From Endomicrobiales bacterium (lineage in GTDB: Bacteria > Elusimicrobiota > Endomicrobiia > Endomicrobiales > JAFGGC01): a DNA stretch of 64,000 nt. Each line of letters begins with the position of its first letter. Position 1 is the first letter of the stretch. The position numbers were made by a program, and so were the translations under genes. The stretch is from NCBI GenBank assembly GCA_016930715.1, contig JAFGGC010000018.1, forward strand, positions 31,304-95,303, in the 5' to 3' direction. The notes beneath the pieces were generated by a model. The model worked only from the letters and a program-made list of their open reading frames with translations, was not told the origin of the DNA and made no database searches. This document shows positions 51,904 through 60,784 of the stretch, one piece after another.

Positions 51904-52433
51904 AGGATGTTAAGACTTGGAAACCTGCAACCCGTAGGGTTGCAGGGCCATAGGGGGGAGCATATTTATGCTCCCCCACTGGGATAGCAGTAGAGGGGGG
52001 TGCAGCGACGAGGAAGGAGCGCGTGGTTTGCGGCGGGCGCGACGACTTCCTAAGTGTAATAAATGGAGTCCCTTTAGGAAGAAGACGATAATGAAGGTTC
52101 TTTAAATACTCCGGTGAGCGCCCCGTCCCGCAGCGAAGCGGAGGGAAGAGTGCCTACCGTGCTCGGAGCATAGCCCCGGAAATCCGCCGTCAGGCGAATT
52201 AGTCTGTGCCCGAGTACCCCGATGTTTCGGGGGAATGCTTTTCGCGCGCGGAGTTGGTAGCCATAGCACCGAACGATCACGCAACCCCGATAAGGCGGGT
52301 CCGCCCGAGTTTAGTCTTTGTAGAAGACATAAATCTGTACCCTGATAAGACGTTCGTGCATGAAAGCCATTTATTTTCATCAGTGGGCGATATTTCATTT
52401 GAAAGATTCAATAGAAATAGATAGAATAGGCCA
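51904..52433. other. Gene-free stretch with hairpins
   Basis: No gene seen. Hairpins include CTGCAACC-CGTAG-GGTTGCAG near 51928 and GGGGGAGCATA...TATGCTCCCCC near 51957. Bases 52243-52301 resemble 8286-8343 (about 42 of 58 positions), which also lies beside a tRNA 3'-end copy. CCCCG...CGGGG and GCGGGTCCGCCC words occur near 52210-52310. It is more GC-rich than the genes on either side. Confidence 0.6.
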
Positions 52434-53069
52434 ATGCAAACGAGAAAGTTTATTCTTTTTACGCTATCCGTGATATTATTTGCCCTGATCGCGGGGTATG
52501 CCGGCGAAAGGATGCTTAAATACAACCCTGAAATATTGATCGAAGAAAATGAAGATTGTTTCGCATACAGGATAGTAAGCAAATTATTCTTTATAGGAAA
52601 AAAGGAATCATTTGTAAAAAACTACCAAATGTCATACGAGTGCATCAGGCAGGGAAGCGAACATTTTTATGTTAAAGTAATGATACCAATAGAGGGATTT
52701 AAAAGCGGTACAGATGCTATGGATAAAAACGCACAGCGTCTTCTGAGGATGGATCAGAACCCCGATCTTGTATTTATGTCAGAAACTCTAAGCATTGAAC
52801 AAGCCAAAGGGTTATTAGAAAACAAGCAGGGTGCTGTAAGGGGCTCCCTTCAGGTCGGCCTTCAAACCTACCCGATAGAAATAAACTATAAGATCAAAGA
52901 CAACAGGCTCTATGGCGATATACTGACAACATTTTCTTATTTTGATATCGAGCCTCCGACATTCGGGCCTGCGGGGATGCTGGCGCGCACAAAGGACTAT
53001 CTTGAACTTTATTATCTCGTGAACCTTGAAAAAATGGAAATATTTGGAATAAATTGTAAAAATGAATAG
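52434..53069 (+). CDS. YceI-like (polyisoprenoid-binding type) exported protein
   Basis: 211 residues. An N-terminal hydrophobic segment (about 6-23) acts as signal or anchor. VMIPIEGFKSGTDAMDKNAQRLL, NPDLVFMSETL and GSLQVGLQTYPIEINYKI match the order of YceI-family strands (conserved IP...SG, ...L.....P.I.F and G.L...G). YceI proteins are lipocalin-like and bind isoprenoid chains. The following UbiA, polyprenyl synthase and NDH-2 genes make this reading attractive. Overlaps the UbiA gene by 8 bases. Confidence 0.72.
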   Translation: MQTRKFILFTLSVILFALIAGYAGERMLKYNPEILIEENEDCFAYRIVSKLFFIGKKESFVKNYQMSYECIRQGSEHFYVKVMIPIEGFKSGTDAMDKNAQRLLRMDQNPDLVFMSETLSIEQAKGLLENKQGAVRGSLQVGLQTYPIEINYKIKDNRLYGDILTTFSYFDIEPPTFGPAGMLARTKDYLELYYLVNLEKMEIFGINCKNE

Positions 53070-54057
53070 AGTTAAAGCATATGTCATTGAAACCCGTTTC
53101 CCTTTCCTGATAGTTTCGGTCTTTCCGGTTCTTCTGGCAACTTTCTACATAATTTCCAAAAGCATATCTTTAAACATTACCGACACTTTGCTCGTTCTCG
53201 CTGGCGTCGTTTGCCTTCATCTCGGCACGAACATTATTAATGATTATTTTGATTTTAAGAACGGCACGGACATTGTAAATAAGCAGTATGTGCCGGGTTT
53301 TTCTGGAGGGTCAAGGATTATACAGGAAAACCTGCTTGCCCCTAATGAAGTCCTGTGGTTTTCAATATTTTTCTTTTCACTGGCCTCTATTGCGGGCGTT
53401 TATTTGACTCTTAAGAGCGGGTACGTAGTTCTGGCTTTAGGTATTTTTGCCATAATCTCGGGAGTCCTTTATTCATATTTTGCCAACTCGTTCTATTTCG
53501 GAGAAGTTCTGGTTGGGGTATGTTTCGGCATACTAATACCTCAAGGAGCGTACTTTGTCCAGACTGGAGCATGCAGCGCGGATCTTCTGCTTCTCTCCAT
53601 GCCCTTTTTTGCGCTTACTTTTCTTATACATTTGATAAACGAGTTTCCTGACTATTCAGCGGATAAACAGTCGGGCAAAAAAACGCTGACCGTAAGAATC
53701 GGCCCGAGAGTTTCTGCCCTGGTATATGTTATAACTCTTTTTGCCTTGTACGGATACATAGTATTCATATCTGTGAATAAAGCAATGCCATATCTTCTTC
53801 TGGTTATCCTTCTCATGCCGTTAAGCTTGAAAAAAGCCCATTTTCTTATTAAGCGCAGCGACAATTTTCGGGCGATAGCGTATTTCTCGCCGATGACAGT
53901 AGCGCTTTATGCGTCGATCAGCGTAATAATACTATGCGGCGTTCTGTGGGAACTGAAAATGCATTTGTTGAATTACTTTATTTTGCCTATAATAGGGCTG
54001 TTGATGGTATTCATGGTTTACAGGAACTGGTACAATAATGGACAAAAATACTCATAA
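53062..54057 (+). CDS. UbiA/MenA-family prenyltransferase
   Basis: 331 residues with eight or nine membrane helices. The first Asp-rich motif is NIINDYFDFKNGTD (57-70), as in MenA; the second is NEFPDYSADKQSGKKTLTVRIG. It attaches a polyprenyl chain to an aromatic head such as dihydroxynaphthoate. The neighbouring synthase would make the chain. No other menaquinone genes are in the window, so the head group is not known. Confidence 0.88.
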   Translation: MNRVKAYVIETRFPFLIVSVFPVLLATFYIISKSISLNITDTLLVLAGVVCLHLGTNIINDYFDFKNGTDIVNKQYVPGFSGGSRIIQENLLAPNEVLWFSIFFFSLASIAGVYLTLKSGYVVLALGIFAIISGVLYSYFANSFYFGEVLVGVCFGILIPQGAYFVQTGACSADLLLLSMPFFALTFLIHLINEFPDYSADKQSGKKTLTVRIGPRVSALVYVITLFALYGYIVFISVNKAMPYLLLVILLMPLSLKKAHFLIKRSDNFRAIAYFSPMTVALYASISVIILCGVLWELKMHLLNYFILPIIGLLMVFMVYRNWYNNGQKYS

Positions 54058-54847
54058 GATCATTAAACATGTGCGGCCCTGCATTAATGGAGTTATAAAA
54101 CAAATCAAAAAGATCGGGAACGGGATTCATCCATACTCCAGAAAAATGTTGGACTCTTATTTAAATAATTCCGGCAAGATGCTCAGGCCTTTAATAGCCT
54201 TGAATCTCGGCTATATTTATTCAAAAGGCAAAATATCTCGCTCGGAAAAAGAAAAGATTTACCGGCTTGCCGCGGTTGCCGAGATTATACACGGCGCAAG
54301 CCTGATGCATGACGATGTTATAGACAACGAGAATAAAAGACGGGGGAAACCTTCACTAAACACAGTTTTCGGAAACAGGAATGCTGTCCTGCTGGGTGAT
54401 ATTGCATTTTCTAAGGCACTGGAAGAGCTCAACTCCTTTTTCGGTAAAGGTATAACGGGCAGATTCATAAATGCAATTCAACATATGTGCACGGGGCAGA
54501 TTCAGGAATCGGACCGCGAATTCATAAAATGCCGTAAAAAGTATCTTGAAATGATAAATAACAAAACAGCTTCGCTTATTAGGATTTCCGCGGAGATACC
54601 AGTTATGGTCTTTAAAAATCGCGGGGATTATCTAAAAATATCAAGGCAGTTCGGGCAAAATATCGGCATGCTTTATCAGATAATGGACGATAAAAGAGAC
54701 AAGGATTGCATCGTGCCTTTGCGCGAAAATGAGATCCAAAGCTATATGGACAGGGCAAAACACGCTCTTGATGCTTTTAACGACTCAGTCTATAAAAGAA
54801 GTCTTTTACTTCTTATTGACATAATATATGAAAGGGCTGTAGAATGA
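54038..54847 (+). CDS. Polyprenyl diphosphate synthase
   Basis: 269 residues, somewhat shorter than typical (about 320). First Asp-rich motif DDVID (92-96) followed by RRGKPS, second DDKRD (217-221): both catalytic magnesium sites are intact. It overlaps the UbiA gene by 20 bases and the flavoprotein by four, so the genes form one operon. Chain length cannot be predicted safely. Confidence 0.9.
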   Translation: MDKNTHKIIKHVRPCINGVIKQIKKIGNGIHPYSRKMLDSYLNNSGKMLRPLIALNLGYIYSKGKISRSEKEKIYRLAAVAEIIHGASLMHDDVIDNENKRRGKPSLNTVFGNRNAVLLGDIAFSKALEELNSFFGKGITGRFINAIQHMCTGQIQESDREFIKCRKKYLEMINNKTASLIRISAEIPVMVFKNRGDYLKISRQFGQNIGMLYQIMDDKRDKDCIVPLRENEIQSYMDRAKHALDAFNDSVYKRSLLLLIDIIYERAVE

Positions 54848-55977
54848 AGATAATAATTGCCGGTGGAGGTTTCGCGGGCCTTGGCTGCCTGGACACAATA
54901 GATAAAAATGTAATCAGCGATCCGAACAATGCAGTAATGCTTTTTGACAAAAACCCCTACACGACAATGATTCCTTCCCTTCCTGACCTTGCGGGCGGAA
55001 ATATTGAAAAGGACATGCTTGTTCAGGAGATTAAAAAAATAGTCCCGGACCGTGTTTGTTTCAAGCAGGAAACCATTCAATCAATAGATCTTACGCTTAA
55101 TAGAATCACAACCGATAAGGGCAGTTACGACTATGATTACCTTGTAATCGGAACAGGTTCAATAACAAATTACTACGGGTTCTCCGATCACATAGCAAAC
55201 ATATATAAGCTTGATTCTGTTTCGGATGCGGTTAAGATATCGGCTTCTTTTAAGGACTATCTGACAAGAGGAACGGGCAAGGATGTGCTTGTTAACGGCG
55301 CGGGGTTTACCGGTATTGAGGCCGCTTCAAACCTTTACTCAGCGGCAAAAAAAACAGGGAAAAATGTAAATATTCATATTTCAGAAAAAGCAGATAAACT
55401 TTTCGGGAATATGGACGAGGCAATGCGCCTGTATCTTGCGGCTTATTGCAAAAAGATGGGGTTTAACCTCATGCCTGGCTGTGAAGTCAGGCGGTTTGAC
55501 GGCAAAGACGTTTATTTAAGCAACGGCAATGTAATTAAGGACGCTTTTTTCTGCTGGTGTGCCGGGACAAAAATTGCCGTAGATATTAAAGCAAACATGG
55601 AAAGGCTTTTTGACGGCAGGATAAAAGTCAATGAATGCCTTCAGATACCGGAATATCCCAATGTTTTCGTTGCCGGGGATTCCGCCGCGATAGCTGGGAA
55701 AAACGGTTATTTAAGGAAAGCTGTCAACTTTTCGCTTTTTTCAGGCCGTAAAGCGGGGGAGAACATTTCAAGATGCATAAACAAGAAACCTTTAAGTAAA
55801 TTCGTGCCTGTGGACCTTGGGTGGGTTATCCCTCTTTATAGGTCCAGCGTTGGCGTTGCCCTTGGCAAAAGGATAAGAGGCAGGATAGGCCTTAAACTTC
55901 ATTACCTGATGTGCGGTTACAGAAGCAGAAGCATGCTCAATACAATAAAGTATTTTATTAAGGCGATCACCTCATAA
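54844..55977 (+). CDS. NDH-2-like NAD(P)H:quinone oxidoreductase (FAD)
   Basis: 377 residues. N-terminal FAD loop IIIAGGGFAGLGCLD, second Rossmann loop VNGAGFTGIEAA (about 148-159) for NAD(P)H and the late NVFVAGDSAAI flavin motif. The C-terminus has basic and hydrophobic patches that could bind membrane. It would pass electrons from NADH to the quinone made by the adjacent genes; sulfide:quinone reductase is an alternative, but I see no cysteine pattern for it. Confidence 0.83.
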   Translation: MKIIIAGGGFAGLGCLDTIDKNVISDPNNAVMLFDKNPYTTMIPSLPDLAGGNIEKDMLVQEIKKIVPDRVCFKQETIQSIDLTLNRITTDKGSYDYDYLVIGTGSITNYYGFSDHIANIYKLDSVSDAVKISASFKDYLTRGTGKDVLVNGAGFTGIEAASNLYSAAKKTGKNVNIHISEKADKLFGNMDEAMRLYLAAYCKKMGFNLMPGCEVRRFDGKDVYLSNGNVIKDAFFCWCAGTKIAVDIKANMERLFDGRIKVNECLQIPEYPNVFVAGDSAAIAGKNGYLRKAVNFSLFSGRKAGENISRCINKKPLSKFVPVDLGWVIPLYRSSVGVALGKRIRGRIGLKLHYLMCGYRSRSMLNTIKYFIKAITS

Positions 55978-56040
55978 AATGATTAAAAAAAAGTAATAGA
56001 TGTGGAATTAGGAATTAGGGACGTAGAAATTAGGAAATTA

Positions 56041-56066
56041 GGGACGTAGTTAGATAATACGGTATT
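56041..56066 (+). repeat. RAYT-associated repeat, outer left copy
   Basis: 26 bases starting GGGACGTAGTTAG and ending AATACGGTATT, an 11-base near-palindrome. Related copies are 56138-56163 and, inverted, 57182-57207. The gap 55978-56196 also has GGAATTAGG words and a threefold GTGGCAAAT repeat near 56108-56137. Confidence 0.8.
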
Positions 56067-56137
56067 GATAAGATGTGAAGAAAATTAAGATAGGAACATG
56101 CCAAAACGTGGCAAATGTGGCAAATGGTGTGGCAAAT

Positions 56138-56163
56138 GGGACGTAGTTAGGGAATACGGTATT
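56138..56163 (+). repeat. RAYT-associated repeat, inner left copy
   Basis: Starts GGGACGTAGTTAGG and ends AATACGGTATT, 34 bases before the transposase ATG. It contains the GGAC and GTAG words often found beside REP hairpins recognised by these transposases (family knowledge). Confidence 0.85.
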
Positions 56164-56196
56164 GACAGGGATGGTTGGTAATGATAACATTACGTC

Positions 56197-57198
56197 ATGC
56201 CAAGAAAAGGAAGAATAAGTATAGAGGGTGGGATATACCACGTAATACAGCGCGGGTTGGAACGCAGGGAAATATATAAAGATGATGCAGATCGCGAAGA
56301 GTTCTTGCGCAGGTTGTCAGAAGGATTAAAGGAAACAGGGCATAAATGCTATGGTTGGGTGTTAATGCCCAACCATTTTCATTTGATACTAAAAGCAAGC
56401 GCAAGGCCGTTAAGTGATTTAATGAGAAAACTGTTAACTGGGTATGCTTTGTATTTTAATAAGAAAAATAAACGAAGCGGGTACTTGTATCAGGGCAGGT
56501 ATAAATCTGTTTTGTGCCAAGAAGACAATTACTTATTGGAATTAGTAAGGTATGTTCATTTAAATGCGCTAAGAGCCAAGATAGTACGGGATATGAAGGC
56601 GTTAAGCAAATACAAATGGAGCGGTCATTCGGTTCTGATGGGGGAAAATAAAGCGGATTGGCAGAGCACCGATGAAATACTTGGGTATTTTAGCCAGATA
56701 AAATCAAAAGCAATAAGGGAATATGAAGAATTCGTTGCTGAGGCAAGGGGGGTGCCTAAACGAGAAGACTTGACCGGCGGGGGGTTGATAAGAAGTGTTG
56801 GCGGGTGGAAAGAGGTAATGAATTTAAGGAGATCAAAGGAGAAATGGATCGCGGATGAGCGAATATTAGGGGATGGGGATTTTGTGGAAGAAGCGCTAAG
56901 GCAGGCAGAAGAAAAAATTGAGAAAAGAGAAAAGCTAAAAAAAGAGGGATGGGATATAAACCGATTAGTAAAAAAAGTGTGTAAAATGACTGGTGTGAAT
57001 GAGAAAGAAATAAAACGATACAGCAAGAGGAGCAAATTGTCGCGGGCAAGAAGCCTGGTGGCATATTTTGGCAGCAAGGAGTTGGGGATTTCGGGGGCAG
57101 AACTTGCTAGGTATTTTGGGATTACGCGATCGTCAATTAGTGAAGCGATAGTAAGAGGGCATAGTATTGCTAATGAAAATGAATACCGTATTGCCTAA
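56197..57198 (+). CDS. REP-associated tyrosine transposase (RAYT, Y1/HUH family)
   Basis: 333 residues. The IS200-like HUH endonuclease domain spans about 1-150, with the metal motif HFH at 60-62 (LMPNHFHLI) and the nucleophile probably Tyr119 (RYVHLNALRAK). The C-terminal third includes a helix-turn-helix resembling the DNA-binding end of DnaA (SLVAYFGSKELGISGAELARYFGITRSSISEAI). Inverted repeats flank the gene within 33 bases at the left and overlap its end at the right. Such transposases spread short REP hairpins, which fits the many palindromes in this window. Confidence 0.93.
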   Translation: MPRKGRISIEGGIYHVIQRGLERREIYKDDADREEFLRRLSEGLKETGHKCYGWVLMPNHFHLILKASARPLSDLMRKLLTGYALYFNKKNKRSGYLYQGRYKSVLCQEDNYLLELVRYVHLNALRAKIVRDMKALSKYKWSGHSVLMGENKADWQSTDEILGYFSQIKSKAIREYEEFVAEARGVPKREDLTGGGLIRSVGGWKEVMNLRRSKEKWIADERILGDGDFVEEALRQAEEKIEKREKLKKEGWDINRLVKKVCKMTGVNEKEIKRYSKRSKLSRARSLVAYFGSKELGISGAELARYFGITRSSISEAIVRGHSIANENEYRIA

Positions 57199-57207
57199 CA
57201 ACGTCCC
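57182..57207 (-). repeat. RAYT-associated repeat, right inverted copy
   Basis: On the minus strand it reads GGGACGTTGTTAGGC then AATACGGTATT, differing from the inner left copy at two positions. It overlaps the last codons of the transposase. Confidence 0.85.
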
Positions 57208-57219
57208 TTATGTACTCGG

Positions 57220-57256
57220 GACATCCGCAAAACGAGGGATCCTGGGATGTCTTTTT
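57220..57256 (+). terminator. Terminator after the transposase
   Basis: GACATCC (57220-57226) pairs with GGATGTC (57245-57251), followed by five T. Confidence 0.65.
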
Positions 57257-57399
57257 ATGGAAAAACATATTGACTATTGACAAAGAAGACGAATATATGT
57301 ATAAGAAAGATGAACGTAATAGCACAACACAAAGGCTTGAAGACAAAGAGGGCTAATATAAAAATGTCAGCAAAAGTAAATAGAAATAAATAGTTAAAT

Positions 57400-57431
57400 A
57401 CCGAATAAAAATCCTGATATTCGGTGTTTTT
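57400..57431 (+). terminator. Terminator-like hairpin ahead of the TonB receptor gene
   Basis: ACCGAAT (57400-57406) pairs with ATTCGGT (57419-57425), followed by GTTTTTTGTTT. It lies 34 bases before the receptor start, so it either ends an upstream transcript or acts as an attenuator. I cannot identify a riboswitch in front of it. Confidence 0.6.
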
Positions 57432-57464
57432 TGTTTGCCGGAAAAATAAAATAGGAGGGCGGGT

Positions 57465-59417
57465 ATGCGAAAAAAATTGTCGGTGATGTTAGCATTGGCG
57501 GTCGCGCTGTCTGTTATGCCGGTTAACTTGTTTGCCATCGATCCGATCGAAGCGGAAGGGGCTCTTGAACTCCTGTTCATGGAAATACCTTCCGTTGTCA
57601 CCGCTTCCAAGAAGCAGGAAACGATCAAGGAAGCGCCGGCCGTTGTCACGGTCATCACGGCCGAAGAGATCAAGGATTTCGGCGCGAGCACTTTTTATGA
57701 CGTGCTCCTGAGATTGCCGAGCATTCAGCCCATCGGTTCTCATTTGTATCCAAGGAATGCCGGAGTCATACGCGGAGACCTTGTCGGGCATTATGACAAC
57801 CATCTCCTTATTTTAATCAACGGCAGGCCGTTCAGGGAAGACGTCGCCGGCGGTCTGAATGCCGCTTTTTACAATATGTTCCCGCTCGAGGCGATTGAGC
57901 GCATAGAGTATGTGCACGGTCCGGGCTCGGTTTTATACGGCACGAACGCGTTCGACGGGGTCTTGAACGTTATCACAAAAAAGCCGGCAAAGGACGTCGA
58001 AGCCGAGATTGCTGCTGGGGCCGGTTCTTTCGGAGGCGGCATAGGCAAAGGAACTATTGGGATCGACAAGAACGACTTGAATCTGCTTGCAAGCGTGAAT
58101 TATTTCAAGGATGATGGCTGGGAATACAAGGCCATCGCACAGAATCCAGCGCCAGGAAGCACCGTTGACGGCTCAACAAAATACGGGAACAATAATATGA
58201 GCGGTTCCGTGTTCCTTAAATACAAGGATTTCACCTTTGACTGTTATCTTGCAAACCTTGAACAAAAGAATTTCGGGTTGGTTCCTCTTTGGCAGGCTGT
58301 CGGTCAAAACGGGGCAAGCTGGCTCACGACAATCAGGCGTTTTGCCGATATAGGATATGCTAAACAGATTTCGGGCGATTACAGCGTTCAGGTTAATGTG
58401 ACCTATAATTACTATGAATTTAAGTCTTACAGCCACGAAAGCCTTGCCTCCAACGAAGGCGCCTACGACTATTTAGGAGAAGTAACGCTAAGCGGACCCG
58501 TTATGGATAATGCCAACATTGTGCTGGGCGGCGTGCTGACCAAACTGACTTATCCGGACCTTGCCGCGGCTAAGATAGCCGAGTTCGACCAAAGCAACAA
58601 TTCGGCATACGTGCAGCTGGATTATAAACCCGCGGAAAAGCTGAAACTCGCCGCCGGCGCGCAATATAACAAGCCCGAGGATATTGACGCGGTTACCGTG
58701 CCCCGCATTGGGGTAGTATACCAGATCTCGGATGCGTTCGGGACAAAAGCCTCGTACGCGGAAGCTTTCAGGTCCCCCTGGCCGGTGGAAACCAAGACCA
58801 ACTACCCCGGTGTCTTGGTGGGAAATCCTTCATTAAAGCCAGAGAAAGTCAAGACGACGGATGTTCAATTCATGTATAATGTCGCGAAAAACCAGTCTTC
58901 GCTGACCTTCTTTAACAGCAAATACACCGACCTGGTTACTCGAATTGCTCATCCTACCATAGCGGCTACCAGCTCTTATGATAACCTGGGCGAGATGGAA
59001 ATTCAGGGAGTCGAGGTGGAGTCAAAGGTGTCGCTGTCATCCAGTCTTTACGTGGAAGGATCCGGAACATACCAGACCGAAAAGGACGACAAAGTCCTGG
59101 CGCCGGATTATATGGTAAAAGCAGGGTTTTGCTATCGTACGGATTTCGGGTTAAAAGCGAGTATTTTTGATAATTACTTCGGCAAGCCCAAGGAGAACGC
59201 AGGTGCCGTCGTGAATCCGGAAGCGAAAGCGGTTAACCTGGTCAGCGTGAACCTGATTTATACTGTTCCGTCGATGGAATCTTTGTCGGTGAACGTTTTC
59301 GTTCAAAACGCTCTGGACCAGGACTATTATTATCCCGAGTTCTCTAAGGGCTGGGTGAACACCTTGCCCCTTGAGCCCGGCAGGGCCGTTTACAGCACCG
59401 TTTCCTATAAGTTCTAA
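57465..59417 (+). CDS. TonB-dependent outer-membrane receptor
   Basis: 650 residues. Signal peptide 1-24. A TonB-box-like segment near 40-50 precedes the plug domain (about 50-170: KEAPAVVTVITAEEIKDFG, LLRLPSIQ, INGRPFRED and the GPGSVLYGTNAFDGVLNVITKK end). The rest is a beta-barrel ending in aromatic Phe as outer-membrane proteins do. It takes up a scarce nutrient such as a siderophore or cobalamin; the ligand is unknown. AGGAGGGCGGG ribosome site. A BtuB/FepA-type size. Confidence 0.93.
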   Translation: MRKKLSVMLALAVALSVMPVNLFAIDPIEAEGALELLFMEIPSVVTASKKQETIKEAPAVVTVITAEEIKDFGASTFYDVLLRLPSIQPIGSHLYPRNAGVIRGDLVGHYDNHLLILINGRPFREDVAGGLNAAFYNMFPLEAIERIEYVHGPGSVLYGTNAFDGVLNVITKKPAKDVEAEIAAGAGSFGGGIGKGTIGIDKNDLNLLASVNYFKDDGWEYKAIAQNPAPGSTVDGSTKYGNNNMSGSVFLKYKDFTFDCYLANLEQKNFGLVPLWQAVGQNGASWLTTIRRFADIGYAKQISGDYSVQVNVTYNYYEFKSYSHESLASNEGAYDYLGEVTLSGPVMDNANIVLGGVLTKLTYPDLAAAKIAEFDQSNNSAYVQLDYKPAEKLKLAAGAQYNKPEDIDAVTVPRIGVVYQISDAFGTKASYAEAFRSPWPVETKTNYPGVLVGNPSLKPEKVKTTDVQFMYNVAKNQSSLTFFNSKYTDLVTRIAHPTIAATSSYDNLGEMEIQGVEVESKVSLSSSLYVEGSGTYQTEKDDKVLAPDYMVKAGFCYRTDFGLKASIFDNYFGKPKENAGAVVNPEAKAVNLVSVNLIYTVPSMESLSVNVFVQNALDQDYYYPEFSKGWVNTLPLEPGRAVYSTVSYKF

Positions 59418-59443
59418 GCGCCAGGCGCGTAAGTCTATTCAAG

Positions 59444-59487
59444 CAGGGGACGCAATACTACACGGTATTGGGTCCCCTGTTTTTTTT
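59444..59487 (+). terminator. Strong terminator after the TonB receptor
   Basis: CAGGGGAC-CAATAC pairs with GGTATTG-GTCCCCTG (59444-59479), a long stem with a single interior G-G mismatch, followed by eight T. Its words (GGGGAC, AATAC, GGTATT) resemble the RAYT-associated repeats at 56.1 kb. Confidence 0.9.
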
Positions 59488-59542
59488 CATAACAAGTCTA
59501 ATCGATGCCTCTATGATTCTTGTCGGATTAAAAAGATGTTTT

Positions 59543-60778
59543 CTATCGGAATTTTCTGTGGTGGTTGAAGTGCCGGTGATGGCTGTGCTTCGGGGACCCG
59601 TGGTATCCGTGGCGCTGCGGGGGTTTCTTTGAATGGTCGAACTTTTCGGCCGGTACCGAAGGATGCACTGCCAGCGGTATGGCTGTCTTGATGAGTTTCT
59701 CAATGCTCTTGACGTCGTGGCCCTGGTCCGGCGTGGCTATGGATATGGCGTGGCCGGAATGACCGGCCCTTCCGGTCCTTCCTATCCTGTGGACGTAGTT
59801 TTCTATGTCGTCCGGAAGGTCATAGTTAAGCACAAGCTCTATGCCCATGACGTCTATGCCGCGGGCCGCGATGTCGGTGGCTATCAGTATCCTGTATTTG
59901 CCGGACTTAAAACCTTCAAGAGCCTCTTTTCTCTGGGGGAGCGACCTGTCCGAATGTATCTCGGCGGCCTGGTGGCCCATTGCCCGCACGGCCCTTGTGA
60001 TGCGCGAGGCGCCCCTCTTGGTGCGGGAGAACATGAGTATGGAGCCCGTGTACTGGGACAGGAGTTTCTCGAGGAGCTTGTTCTTGAGCTCGCTTTTGAC
60101 CACATAGACTTCCTGGGTCACCTTCTCGGCGGCGGTTCCGGGAGGGGCTATCTCCGTGCGGACCGGAAGTTTCATCTGTTTTGAAGCTATCTCGACTATC
60201 TTTTCGGGCATCGTGGCCGAAAAAAGCATTGTCTGGCGCGCCCTGGGTATGAAGGAGAGTATCCTGTTTATCTGCGGGGCGAAACCCATATCGAGCATCC
60301 TGTCGGCCTCGTCAAGGACGAGTATTTCGACGTCGTCGAGGCGCGTGCGCTGCTGGGATATGTGGTCGAGGAGCCTGCCGGGCGTCGCTATTATGATCCT
60401 GGGGTATTTGCGCAGGGCCAGCGCCTGGTACATCATAGATTCGCCGCCTATGAGGACCACGGTGCTAAGGCCGAAGGTCGGAGCGAACTGCTTGATTGCG
60501 TCGTTTACCTGTATGGCGAGCTCCCTTGTGGGAACGAGCACGAGGCCCCTGCCCTTTTTCTGGGCGAGGCGCTGTATCATCGGTATGCCGAAGGCGATGG
60601 TCTTTCCGGTGCCGGTCTGAGCGACGCCGATTATGTCTTTTCCTTCGATGGCCGTTGGTATCGCTTTAGCTTGTATCGGCGTGGGTGTTTTAAAGCCGAG
60701 CTTCTTGATTACTTCGAGCAGTCCCGGGGCGATGTTCAGACCGTAAAAGCCCGGGTGGTCATTGTGTGGTGTCATCAT
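59543..60778 (-). CDS. DEAD-box RNA helicase
   Basis: 411 residues, the only clear minus-strand gene. Q-motif about 29-37 (FKTPTPIQ), Walker A AQTGTGKT 53-60, PTRELAIQ, ATPGRLLDH, DEAD 156-159, SAT near 185, then the second RecA domain with ARGIDV and HRIGRTGR. The tail after 375 is rich in His, Lys and Pro and may bind RNA. Likely roles are ribosome assembly or cold adaptation. The frame starts MM without any ribosome site; a -10-like TAAAAT ends six bases upstream, so the mRNA may be leaderless. The two ends of genes converge with the TonB receptor. Confidence 0.95.
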   Translation of the reverse strand: MMTPHNDHPGFYGLNIAPGLLEVIKKLGFKTPTPIQAKAIPTAIEGKDIIGVAQTGTGKTIAFGIPMIQRLAQKKGRGLVLVPTRELAIQVNDAIKQFAPTFGLSTVVLIGGESMMYQALALRKYPRIIIATPGRLLDHISQQRTRLDDVEILVLDEADRMLDMGFAPQINRILSFIPRARQTMLFSATMPEKIVEIASKQMKLPVRTEIAPPGTAAEKVTQEVYVVKSELKNKLLEKLLSQYTGSILMFSRTKRGASRITRAVRAMGHQAAEIHSDRSLPQRKEALEGFKSGKYRILIATDIAARGIDVMGIELVLNYDLPDDIENYVHRIGRTGRAGHSGHAISIATPDQGHDVKSIEKLIKTAIPLAVHPSVPAEKFDHSKKPPQRHGYHGSPKHSHHRHFNHHRKFR

Positions 60779-60784
60779 ATACTC

